The notes below the pieces were generated by a model. The model was not told where the DNA came from. It saw only the letters and a program-made list of their open reading frames with translations, and did not search any database. The position numbers and the translations under genes were made by a program. Shown in pieces: positions 23,285 through 33,639 of a stretch of 64,000 bases of DNA (within the stretch, counting starts at the first letter, position 1; every line of letters begins with the position of its first letter). The stretch is from Dicyema japonicum (taxonomy: Eukaryota > Dicyemida > Rhombozoa > Dicyemidae), in the NCBI GenBank assembly GCA_011109175.1, contig RDEW01000038.1:131616-195615 (forward strand), given 5' to 3'.

Positions 23285-25432
23285 TTAACAGTCATTGGTT
23301 GTAGCAACCTCAACTACAACATTCTCAACAAAAATACCCTGATCGGCCCATTCAACGATCAAAGGTTGACTCGTAAAACAATTTATTATTCCCCGAACCT
23401 TTAATAAAAATATAATATCACCTTATCTGCTTTAGAATGAGACGAAAAATGGGCGTTCACCCTATTAGAGTCTACAACATCAACTGCCTCCGCAAAGAGT
23501 CGGTCCTGATATGACACTAAGGAAAACCTTGAGGACACCAGCTAACTGGTTTGGATCAATGGGAATGCTCATCTTTACCGAGAGTGTCTTGCATCTCTTG
23601 TCAACCTCAAATCTTTCATTTGTTGTTGTATGAAGAGCTCGTAGCATTAGTTTACCAACAGTCGACTCAAATGAATTGTCAGTCAGCTCCAACTAAAGGT
23701 CACAAAAAAATCAACCTTGTTCAAAATCTGCTGCCGTTTCCTTACCAAATTAGTTCGTGATGGACATTTCTTGGACAACAACGACAACTCCACAGAAAGA
23801 AGCAACGCTTTCAGCTTCGACTACAACATCACAAATACCTTGAGTGGGGACATTTCTTCAGTAGGAGTCGAAGACGGGATCAAATCCGCCTTCTTTTTAT
23901 TGATGGCCCCTATTTCCTCGTTTAAGGTAGCAATATTGGCATCCAACGACTCCTTCATCTAAAAAATTAAAATTTGAAATGCCTGCTGTAATTCCACACG
24001 TTCGCTGTCAGAAGGAACCTTACCATTTTGTTCGAACTCATTTAAATACTGGTATTAAGCTTAAAAAAAACTTTTAAATTTTTCTCAGCCTGACTAAGCA
24101 GATCAGACTTTAGTAGGAACAGTTCGTTCAGTTTTTTCAGTTTATCGTCCTTACAGGCCTTTCTCTCCTGATTCTCGTTCTTCTCAGACTAATCCTAATA
24201 AACAACAAATACAAGTTTAGCAATCACAAAATCAGTCTTCCGTCTTGCGACGTTATTGAGGGACAGCTTAGATCGTGGAGGAAAGGAAGTAGAAGTAAAA
24301 GAACGTTTTCTCTTTATTCCCTAAGAGTAACTAAATAAAATACCATTGTAGATTCTCTGAGAAGTGTAACACTGACAGATTCGTCACCAAATACGGAATT
24401 CGACGATTTTATAGCGTTCTGGACGTCTTCAGCGGTCGAAAAAGAAATTACGGCAGAATCAGGCTTGCCGTTGTAATTAACCTGGATTCTGCAAACAGGC
24501 TTACTTGAATGTTCTCAATGTTCCCAAAAATGCCGAAATGTTCGTTCAAAGCTGATCGTATTGTTATGACGGGGCAAATTGGTGATCAACAACGAGTTTG
24601 GAGGAGCTAAGGTCATAAAAACAAGAATTACATTTCTGAAAATTCCTCTGAGCGTTTATTGGCCTTTTGGAGTTGAATTGCCTGTATTGGGGACGGTTTT
24701 GATGGGAATTATCTAACGGATAGGGAAAATTCCTTACTTTCAAACACCTTCTTCATAGCATTAGCAACCAACGGATCTATCCCGAGTGTCTAGTGACTGG
24801 CCGGGGTCCCTTTCGGTTGAAATAGTTTCCCTGTCGTGTACCGTCACCAGAATCTATGGGCATTTGCTTACTGTCTCCCTTATTCTCTACAGAGTCGTAC
24901 TTATTGTTAGTTCTTCTCTCTAGGGAAGAATAAACGTAAAGTCTACCACCAACTGAACTGCCAGAACCAGTAGAAGATGACCTATCCCTTCTTGGGGGTA
25001 CAAACGACCTTCTTCCCTTCCTGAAAAATTAGATAAAAGCCTACGATCTGACAGGGCTCTTTCTGGGAGACTAAATGAATAATTAAAGATATATAACGTG
25101 TTCGATTGCTTCGATGGATGATTGTACCCTATGATGAGTGTCTTCATAATTAAAATCAATGTTTTTATAGATCTCTAGGAGGTCATTGACAAAAATCTCA
25201 GTATCTGCAATATTGAAGTTCAGTTACCCTTTCCAAGAAACTCCCTTAGATGGGAGACACAACTCTGCTTTATATTAACGTCATTTTTAGCCTTTTCAAG
25301 AATTGCAACTGCATATATGGCTATGCTAATTACATCTCCCTTGCATCTGCGATTTTAACAGTGACTTTAATACTCAATCTCTTCCAGTCTTTGGATAATC
25401 CAAAGCTTGAAATCATCAGCATCCTTAAGCAT
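23285..25432 (-). CDS. RBM26/27-like RNA-binding protein (PWI-like, two RRMs, coiled coil)
   Basis: Homologue of RBM26/27 (fly swm), nuclear RNA-binding proteins implicated elsewhere in RNA turnover. Read leftward from the ATG at 25432 (in-frame TGA upstream): a PWI-like domain ('DADDFKLWIIQRLEEIE', 'AIYAVAILEKAK', 'FLGKDTEIFVNDL'), an Arg/Ser-rich linker, RRM1 ('NSLLITNLPRHNNTI', 'LNEHFGIFGNIENIQV', 'NYNGKPDSAVISFSTAED'), a coiled coil ('KDDKLKKLNELFLLKSD', 'SLDANIATLNEEIGAIN', 'RTNLVRKRQQILN'), and RRM2 ('RCKTLSVKMSIPIDP', 'NRVNAHFSSHSKADKV', 'QPLIVEWADQGIF'). About 16 introns of 22-27 nt are needed. Clear ones: 25347-25373, 25205-25227, 25071-25097, 25021-25044, 24713-24737, 24607-24631, 24482-24504, 24321-24343, 24189-24212, 24049-24071, 23693-23715, 23506-23527, 23399-23421. 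Joins at 24780-24880 are unresolved. A 1-nt frame break sits in RRM1 near 24553. I see no CCCH finger, which animal homologues usually have. Confidence 0.92.
23959..23982 (-). other. 24-nt GC-AG intron in the RBM26/27-like gene
   Basis: Donor CAG|GCATTT and acceptor TTTTTTAG. Removal joins 'SERVELQQ' to 'MKESLDANIATLNEEI', matching the homologous coiled coil with no gap. Leaving it in adds a TAG stop. Confidence 0.75.
24920..24946 (-). other. 27-nt in-phase intron in the RBM26/27-like gene
   Basis: GTAGAC...TTCCCTAG, stop-free and a multiple of three. The boundaries and pyrimidine-rich end match its neighbours, but the linker is poorly conserved, so alignment support is weaker here. Confidence 0.55.
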
Positions 25433-25439
25433 TGACAAC

Positions 25440-26220
25440 CAAACGACGAATCAAATGAGTAATGCGTTTGAATTAAATTTTATTTTAATATTATTTTTTA
25501 ATTATTAATTTTATACTATATTAATTTTTTTACTACTAATTTATTAAATTACAAAAAAATTAATTCATATTCCTGATGCGTTTTACAGCAAACTTCGATT
25601 ACTATGAGGTATTGGACAAATGAACTCATTGACATGTGCTAGTTTAGTCTTGAAATATAATTGCGAATATTTCTAAAATGGTAACTTTACATCATTTGAT
25701 GACTCAGTGATGAGCAAAAATTAGCATTTTCTTTTCTTAGGCATTTGCGTAGATTTTTTTATACCGAATTATAGTTATTTTCAGCAGAACTAACACTGTT
25801 ATAAATATTAACACATAATTGTTATTCAATTGTTTGCACTTTTTTATTGATTTACTTTAATGATCTGATCAGATATATCAATTTTTGCGTTTAGAATTGA
25901 GGCTTTAATTTATGGCACTTTATTTTCTTACTATTTTAATGGATGGTTCTTAAAATGATTGTTTTCACATGTCAATTGCTTTCTATTAAATTGCCTTATT
26001 TATACAAATAAAAGCACTTGACCTATTATTACTTTGTTTTATTAGATTTAAAAGTTCGATTTTTTCATTCCCACCGTATTTGAGGTGGATTCACGTTCGT
26101 TAGCTAATTTTATTAAAACGCTTTGTATACGGACGTTCCGTGTTCGAATATTGTTTGATAAAAAAATTAGAGGAACAGATGACAGTCCATAGTATTATTT
26201 TGCAAAACGCAACTAAAAGA
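25440..26220. other. AT-rich intergenic sequence
   Basis: Strongly AT-rich, with no ORF, repeat match or RNA I can support. It lies upstream of the minus-strand RBM26/27-like gene, so its promoter should be near 25440-25600. Confidence 0.5.
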
Positions 26221-26645
26221 AAGTTATCTCCTCGTCGCTTCTACAACAACGTGAACAATTTTCCATATTAGATTTCTTCACGCTCTCTTTGAGAAGGCGA
26301 TTTCTTCCTTAAAGTCCCAAAATCTTTGTGAATTGCAGGAGAGAGTGGGGAGGACGACCGCGATATCCACAACTTCTCTGGAAGTAAACTTCCATATTAT
26401 TGTTTTCCGGAACTGCTTGGTCCATTTTTAGGATCCATAGTTAGTATATTTTTTAATAACCCCCGATATATTTGAAATAGGTTTTGTATAGTTCTCAAGG
26501 AGTTGGAAGCATCTTTTTCAAACATCAGGTCCATCAGTATTTCCCATTGTGGGAACGACTCTAGGGAAAAGAGGGATTCTCTTTGGACGCGGCTAGGCAC
26601 TGGGCGTTTCTTGATTTAAGCGAATCCAATGGTGCCTAGTATATT
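26220..26645 (-). mobile_element. LINE endonuclease fragment, family B, weak
   Basis: Minus-strand 26600-26397 ORF and its flank carry the family B block with 'GGCACTGGGCGTTTC', comparable to the 8586-8830 copy. Most of the domain is degraded. Confidence 0.4.
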
Positions 26646-26719
26646 TTATTAGTTTTAATTATCTCAGCCTTACTAACCAGAAGGAAGCCAGCGGCCTTCA
26701 ATGAAGACGTGGAAAGAAT

Positions 26720-26885
26720 CCGGATACATCTAAATGCCTTACAACAGAATATTAAGTAAATCTCCGTAACGTGACGAAATCATGCTGCTTTTGACTACTC
26801 ACAACGTAGGTATCATTTTTCAACACAAAACTGAGCCTACTCCTTCAAAACTGATCCCAAAACTTAAAGGAACCGAACAATTGGT
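26720..26885 (+). mobile_element. LINE endonuclease start, fragment (family C copy 2)
   Basis: Reads 'KIMLLLTTHNVGIIFQHKT'. Nucleotide 'CATGCTGCTTTTGACTACTC' is shared with 22450. It lies opposite in strand to the adjacent family B scrap. Confidence 0.5.
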
Positions 26886-27480
26886 TCAAACGGATGAGGT
26901 GTGATAACAATGACGTGGGACACTATTTTCTTCACTAACACGATTGATACTACATTTGTGACATCCCTGAATGAGACCCATTTTTAGCTTTTAATATATG
27001 ACAATTGGGATGGAAGAAAGTCACATTGAAGTTAAACAAGGTCGACAACTTGACAATCAACTACTCATCCCCCGTCGAAATCAATCATTATAATTTTTAT
27101 TTTCGATCACAGTTTAATGTTCAATTTTAAGTAAAAAATATGGAAAGTTCTTCAAGTGACAAGAACTAAAAATACTTGTGATTATTTATGAACAATCCCT
27201 TTACTTCTCGTCTTACGTGGACCATGTTTTTCTGAAGGCCAGAAAAAACTTGAAGCTCTCCATTCTGTTTCTGGAGTCAAATTTGGACGTGAAACACACT
27301 AAAACTTATATTCAAACAATTCATAAGAACCACTCTCAACTAAACTAGTCCCAACTGGTCTAGCTGTGTATCCTAATCAAATTCGAAACAGGAACTCACA
27401 TACATATTGTTTCTTCTGTCACGGAATAGATGTTAAAGAAAATTCTTCCTCAATCTCAAAAGTTCACCATGACGAAAATA
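26886..27480. other. No recognisable feature
   Basis: AT-rich, no supported exon or repeat. May be decayed LINE body linked to either neighbour. Confidence 0.4.
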
Positions 27481-27995
27481 ATCCATGATTTACATCAACT
27501 AGGACCGTTCAGTGTACAAAAGGAAACATGCTGCTGGACGCCCCTCCGTCACCAATAGACGACTTGGAAGCAACCTTTGATAGAGATCCTCAAAGAATCT
27601 TGTCGCAAATCTGCTCGGGATATTTCCGCCTCTGTGATGGATATTAGTTTTGCCTTCTTTACCTGGCGTGCTTGGTGATATTATCAATCAAAGCCTTTCC
27701 GGAATACTAATAACTCTAAAAGACTTTTGGGAGAGTGCAACACTCACAGTTGAACTCTTGATGGTAACCGGCTTCCTACATGTCAGTGAGGTCGCGATAA
27801 CTAACTAATTAACGTATAATTGAGGTATATCAAGTTCCCATGGTCAGAGTGAAACGCATCCTTTTTAAGCATCACGTCCTCCATATCAGCCATTTTTTTA
27901 GCAGGGAAGAGATATATTTTTTAAATGCTAGCCAGGCATTAGGCGTCTCCCAAGACTAGTGTCAAAAGTGACTGACACCTCTCTAAATTTTATGA
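27480..27995 (-). mobile_element. Decayed LINE fragment (family B related)
   Basis: The right end has the 'CAGGCATTAGGCGTCTCCCA' block (27929-27950) shared with 8757 and 26600. A 62-codon minus ORF (27687-27499) has no diagnostic motif. Classified by the shared block only. Confidence 0.4.
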
Positions 27996-28350
27996 AGGCA
28001 AGATACGAACGGTATCCTTCGACCAGGTATCGGTGTAGGAATCGAATCCACGGCAAATGCTACTAAAATTAATTTAATAAAAAAATTTCCAGAGGAATTA
28101 TAGACATGAAAGATAAGTAAGTTACAAACAAACGTATTAATAACAATCTAGGAAGTAATCAAATCTAATAAATTCTTATTCTTCTCATGGCCTTTTGCTA
28201 AACTCTGTGGAAAACGTCTAGAGGCTATAACACAGTCTAAAAATATTATAACCTAGTGATCTACTCTTATGTATACTTCCCCCATTCTCCTTCTTTCTGC
28301 ACATTAAACAGTTTTCCTTCCTTTGACTAACAATGTTTCTACTAGGCGTC
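27996..28350. other. No recognisable feature
   Basis: AT-rich region downstream of the minus-strand Gln/Asn-rich gene; presumably its 3' flank. Confidence 0.4.
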
Positions 28351-28351
28351 A

Positions 28352-29749
28352 TCAAATGAATAAATTTAGACCATCATGATAGTTGTAATTGTCCCATGGT
28401 TGACAGTTCATTGCGGTCATGTTAGAAGGCAACACTTGTGAGTAATACATTTCATTGGGACTAATATATGGCCCGGTTATAATATTATGCCAATTGTTCT
28501 GAATATTAGGAGGATCATTATTGGTTCGTGACGAATCGTACCGACTCCCCTGATTAGTACATGGATCGAATTTGTACTCGTGATTCATAAGGATATTGTT
28601 CGTTGAAAAAATTTTTTGGCTGTTTGTTGGAGGAAAAACTTGTCCGTTTGTTTGGAAGTACATTTGAGGAAGTAATTGATGGTTTATTGTGGGAATTAAT
28701 TGGGGTTAGGTAGTATACTCTGGAATGACTGTCCGTTAGTTTCCATCTGATTGTTAGCTGGGGGTGATATTTGACTGCCTTGTGGGAGGATTGTTTGACA
28801 ATTTCGAAAGATTTTACTGTTACCCATTAAGATTTGATGATTTGTCATGGAAATTTGACTTTTTGGGGAAGAATTTAGTTGGGAGTTTGTTTGTGGAAAT
28901 GTTTGACTATTCGTAATCAGTTGATGATGTGAGACAGGTGTTTGGATTGGGGAACATGCCTGATCATTTTTTTGGTAAATTTTCTGTCCACTAATCGAGG
29001 TAAACTGACTTTCTGTTATATGGCAGTTTATAGGAGATAATGTTTTATCATTTATTTTGTAACAATTTTTCAGACTGTTTTCTTTTGGGAGTGTATGATT
29101 TTTTTCACTTTTTAGAAAATCAGTTAGTTTTTCTTCGAAAAAAGAAGTCTTTTCACTTAGAATGGTCACACTTTGGTTTACTTTTGAAAATAATTCACTT
29201 AAATGGTCAAATCGTTGATCAATTTGATCATTTTTACTATAATATTATTCTATTGTTTATATACTTTGAATTTTTTACGTTTTTATTCAACTTTTTAATT
29301 ACATTGTCAAAGTTTTGAATTTTGCAATCTAATTCGCTCACTTGACTGCTGTTTTGTTCAATTTGTGATTTATTTTCCATTAATAGTGTTTCAAATTTAT
29401 CAAATCGATTTAAAAAATTGAGATTTGATTGTACTTGTTCGTCGTTGAGTCTTCTCACGTCTATGTGATTAAAAATTTACATTTAAACTTTCTAGTAAAT
29501 TGTTAAGTGACTCCAACTTATTTTCCATCAAATATTGAAGTTCACAGATTTTTAAACTGATATTTGTCTGATTAATTTGGTTTTGTGACTGAGACTCAAA
29601 CATTTGGGAACTCGATTGAGTCATCTGGCTGTAGTCATTACAGTTTCTTAAGGATTTCCTTCTATGAAAATTATTCGTTGTTAATTATACAATGGATTAT
29701 TTATAAATAAATCTTGAACATTGTATTGAAGAGAATTTGATGTTTGCAT
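28352..29749 (-). CDS. Gln/Asn/Ser-rich protein with coiled coil, unknown function
   Basis: Function not recognised. ATG at 29749 follows an in-frame TGA. Exons 29749-29691, 29661-29489, 29460-29265 and 29236 onward join in frame after removal of introns of 29, 28 and 28 nt (29662-29690, 29461-29488, 29237-29264), all GT...ATAG. The N-terminal half is heptad-like ('ICELQYLMENKLESLNNL', 'DCKIQNFDNVIKKLNKN', 'FFEEKLTDFLKSEK'). The C-terminal half is rich in Gln, Asn, Ser and Pro ('HHQLITNSQTFPQTNSQLN', 'MYFQTNGQVFPPTNSQ') and ends at TGA 28354-28352. One +1/-1 frame break near 28700 separates 'SILPNPN' from 'HQLLPQMYFQ'. No intron explains it, so suspect an assembly indel or a recent mutation. 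The composition resembles low-complexity, possibly RNA-granule proteins. That is speculation. Confidence 0.7.
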
Positions 29750-30300
29750 TCAACTATAACAAACTACAATGTGAATAATTTTCCCGCTTTATACATTAGA
29801 AGTTAATTTAAAATTGGTTAACCATCATAATAAATTTTACGTTTATGTTATAAATTTTTGAAGCCACCTATTTAGAATAAAGTACAGAACTTTTGTCAAA
29901 ATTATTTTATGTAAAACTTTAAATCTTCGATCTATTCTCATTATGACAATTTAAATCATCTATAAACCAAAACCACTTTTCCAATGAGCCTTCTAATATT
30001 GGATTCCATCTGGTTTGAGGATAGGAATTTATCAAGGAAGGTTATTGTTCAGTTTAGTAAGAAAGAATTTTGTAGCAGTCATGATTATATTTACTACTTA
30101 CACGCAACGTTACAACATTATATTGGGGGATTTGTTCCAAATTTATAATCATTAGTGGTCAGGCTCGATTTTCAAGTTAATTTTAAGTAACGAATATTTT
30201 GTATGAGATTGTTCCATATATCATTCGTCTGATTCAAAACGTACGTTTGTGGCTATGATAATGCTCTAATAAACTTGATGTCTTCATCTCCCCATGATGG
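29750..30300. other. AT-rich intergenic sequence
   Basis: No ORF or repeat called. Should include the promoter of the minus-strand Gln/Asn-rich gene. Confidence 0.45.
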
Positions 30301-31145
30301 AAGAGAATTTTTTACTTTATTAATGGACTTGAAAGACAAAGGATACAGAAACCTTCGGATACATCCACGCTTTGGTTTGAATCTCGGCTGCTTAAATATG
30401 AGTAAGTTGGAAAAGACCAGTCTGTCTTGAGGAGGAAAAAGGGATTATTAGTTACTAATTTCAAAGCGTTTTTAATATGTACAGCTTTTGAGAGATAATC
30501 CGCCAAGTTCTTTCAATTTGGACCATTTGTATCTATGAACTTGGTGCATCCAACACTTCTCTCGTTAATTTCGGGTTTTCGATGTCCCCCGAGTCCAGTA
30601 CCTAGTCCATGGTTAAGAGAAAAAAGAATACTAGAGATTCCATTTACCACGATGCGTACAATTTAGTTATATCCAGTAATTCGATAGAGTTTTTGAAGCG
30701 GGTTAAAACTCCATTAAGGATTAAAATAGGTGCAGAGTTTGTTAGTCTTCTATTCGTCCCCATAAGCCAACTTCTCTAAGTAAATCTTGTAAGCGGGCAC
30801 CTGGAGTGTGGCACACTGGTCTTTTGTTGCGACGATTATATCTTCATTATAAGCGAGCACCAGTGTGGTATGGAAAGGCATATCGCTCAGAAAAAGGTTG
30901 AACAAAATGGATGACAGAGGAGATCCCAGTGGAACCCCGTTTGGCAGAAATTTAGTGACGGATTTCGTGGAACGTACAACTACCCTTCCTCTTCCTCCGT
31001 TAAGGAAGTTTTCAATCCAAATTTTTAATTTGTTTGGAATGTTTGAGATAAAGATCTTCCTTGTAAGTAATTTCCTTGGGACCGAGTCGAAAGCTTCTGT
31101 ATGTCGATGGAGCATATTAGGGTCTTTTGATTCTGAATCAATCAA
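30300..31145 (-). mobile_element. EN-type LINE RT fragment
   Basis: Minus-strand 31145-30750 reads 'EAFDSVPRKLLTRKIFI', 'LKIWIENFLNGGRGRVVV', 'LPNGVPLGSPLSSILFNLF', and at the catalytic site 'LAYNEDI', where YADD is expected, so the active site is lost. Close to the 49178-49993 element. The left part to 30300 is decayed. Confidence 0.75.
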
Positions 31146-31690
31146 ATTAACACCGACGAATCTGTCTAGTCATAAGAAGATGCAATGGAGTGGCGCTTGG
31201 ATCAATGCCTTCCAGATCAGAAGCGTCGGAACCCACCATGACGACGATACTGTCCGCATAGGTGTCTCCATCAGACTTGAACTGAAGATTTGCCAGACTC
31301 ACAAGTGCCGGTGGGGTGGTACCGTCAACTGTAATGGAAATTATGTACATTCCGTTTTTTTTTAATTATGCAAGAGGAGAGCCATTCGTATGGGATGCGA
31401 CATCCATTGACCCCATTTGTCCACCCAACATGTCGGGAGCGCGGTAGACACGATGTATACCGCGGAAAAATCTATGAAGGCCAAGGAGGAAAAATACGAG
31501 GTGCTGCTTGATCGGTTCACGTTCCACCTCATAGTAATTGAAACAACTGGAAGAATAAGCGGGAAATCGATTCTTTTCGTTAAGAGGCTGAGACGTCTGA
31601 CTACACCGAGACTCAGTGGCTTCTCCAGTTGATCTCCATTGCAATAGTGAAAGGCAACGTAACGTCGATTATGCCGATGGTGAACATTTT
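31146..31690 (+). mobile_element. RLE-type LINE C-terminal part (family A), internally deleted
   Basis: 31175-31365 reads 'QWSGAWINAFQIRSVGT', 'HDDDTVRIGVSIRLELKI' and 'CQTHKCRWGGTV' (Cys/His block). After a gap, 31480-31680 gives the C-terminal 'FHLIVIETTGRISGKSI' and 'QLISIAIVKGN'. The segment between (PDG...VWD) is mostly missing. Confidence 0.75.
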
Positions 31691-32227
31691 TGATTAATTT
31701 TGTTTTTTTTATTCATAGATTAAAGAACAATTTCAAAAACTGAACAACTCGATCTCAAATAATATTATATTTTCAAACTTCATATTTTGTTTAAAGATAA
31801 TCAGTTCTCTTAATTATTTGTGAGAAGTAACTATAACAAATTGAATTTTTGAGATCGATTTGATATTCAACATTATTTAAGTCAAATTAAATTAAATATT
31901 GATAAGTAATCTAAAAGTCTTAAGTTCCAATGATAACATTAGTCATATTGAGTGATTAATAATAATAATACCACCACTAACTTCCAGGTATTGAGGTGAA
32001 AATCCAACAATTTCCTTCTTGTTTACTTTTCAGATTAACACTCCTTTAGAAGAATGTTTGCTACGTCACCAACTCAGAAAGAGTTAAATTACTCATTGAC
32101 TATGAATTGAACGGGAAAAAGGTTGAGAACCACTGATCTACTGGAATTGCTTTAAATTCCTTCAATTTCATAAGGATTTCGCGATTTAAATATTTCGAAT
32201 TTTTAAAATATTTTTTTATTAATTTTC
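31691..32227. other. AT-rich, no recognisable feature
   Basis: No exon or repeat called. It contains the left flank of the R2-like insertion. Confidence 0.45.
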
Positions 32228-33473
32228 TTTACGATAACACCCAGAGAGAACCATGTCCATGTGTTGGCAGCCAATAAGGAGAGACTATATTTACCCCGTG
32301 ATAAATTCGGCCGTGGACTGTGTGGAGTAGTCCAACTAAGTGAGCGTATCCTAATGCGAATGCACGACACCCTGATAGCTGGGTCAAGTGTGTCTGCTAG
32401 GAAGCACGCCATAATAACGACCGAGAAAACACGGGCAACCCACCTAGGCACTATCAGACCTTTTTTGTCTGCTAAGTATGGTGTTGATGATGGTGGGCTA
32501 GTAAATGTGAAGGCGTTGATCGAATTACAATATAATAATTTGATGGAAAAGATCAACTTAAAAAGCCTTCATAAGGTCCTCTTCAGAGCATTGGACAACC
32601 CACATGTCGACCTTAAGTCGTCGACAATATGGCTAAAATACGGTGACAACTCACCTCGATCGGAGGCGCTGTACACGTATATGCAAGACCGCAATATTTT
32701 TGGGGTCGATCAACAAATACATGTCCCCATTGTAAGTCAAGGAGCATGTCGGTTGATCATTTAGCCACTCGGTGCGGATCCATGCTCTGCCACGACTATG
32801 TGTGGAGGCATAACGAGGTAGTAAGGAGTCTTCATCTTCTACTATGCAATAAGTATGGTATTCGCCACACCAGAAAGTTGCGGACTCATAAGGTGCAATC
32901 TGTAGTAGAGAACACCAGGGTCCAAATTAAGGTAGACAGTGTTATCCGTACCTCGGTGCTAGTCAAGCACAATAAACCGGACATTGTGGTACACGATAAG
33001 GAGTCTGGCCAAGTCCTTATCATAGAGGTTGGCATCACGTCTCAAGACCGTTTGCAGACTGTGGAGGTGGAGAAAAAAAGGAAGTATGACTTGCTTGCAA
33101 ACGAGATGGGGCAGATGCTTGTTGCAAGGTCCTCGTTATTCCTATAGTAATGACGTGGGAAGGAATTGCAACAAAGTACCACAAGGGTTATCTGAAGCAG
33201 TTGGGGGTAGATAGGAAGCTCCAGGCCTATCTACAGTCCACTGTGTTAAAGCGGACCCTAGAGAGCCTGACACTGGAGTATAGGAGGCAGAGCCCTGAGA
33301 TGCCATATGGGCAGAGGGTTCAATTAGACAAGGCGCTCTCGGAGTTGTTTCAGCAACCAGAATCGAACCTGCCTGAGGAGGCTGGCGAACAGGCAGGCGA
33401 GGAAGGTTGTTGATTAAATATATTAACTTTTTTATTGTTTGTTAAATAAAGTGGGGTGTTTTACGATAACACC
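32228..33473 (+). mobile_element. 5'-truncated R2-like LINE with RLE domain and probable TSD
   Basis: The coding part starts abruptly at 32242 ('HVLAANKERLYLPRDKFGRG') and runs to 33412 with frame changes near 32750 and 33145. Motifs: 'VDHLATRCGSMLCHDYVWRH' (zinc-binding C/H block), 'EVVRSLHLLLCNKYGI', 'NKPDIVVHD' and 'VLIIEVGI' (PD...E, restriction-like endonuclease), then 'KKRKYDLLANEMG' and 'MTWEGIATKYHKGYL'. This is the post-RT part of an R2-clade-like protein. The 14-mer 'TTTACGATAACACC' stands immediately before (32228-32241) and after (33460-33473), as expected for a target-site duplication of a 5'-truncated insertion. Confidence 0.85.
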
Positions 33474-33639
33474 TAATGGGGGCATTCGGTCTCTTGAATT
33501 AATACACAGAAAAAAGCGTCTACACAAAAAAATTTTGGAGTGACAGAGAAGTGGTCTACGGACAAAAAGAACATGATACCGACACCCTTGTAGATCCTAA
33601 TCAAAATACCTTAATACTGAAGCACCCTGATGCACCAAC

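Noticed and set aside
29040-29318. 92-codon plus ORF rich in Phe/Leu that looks like a membrane protein
   Set aside because: Antisense to exons and a mini-intron of the minus-strand Gln/Asn-rich gene; hydrophobicity arises from AT-rich complement.
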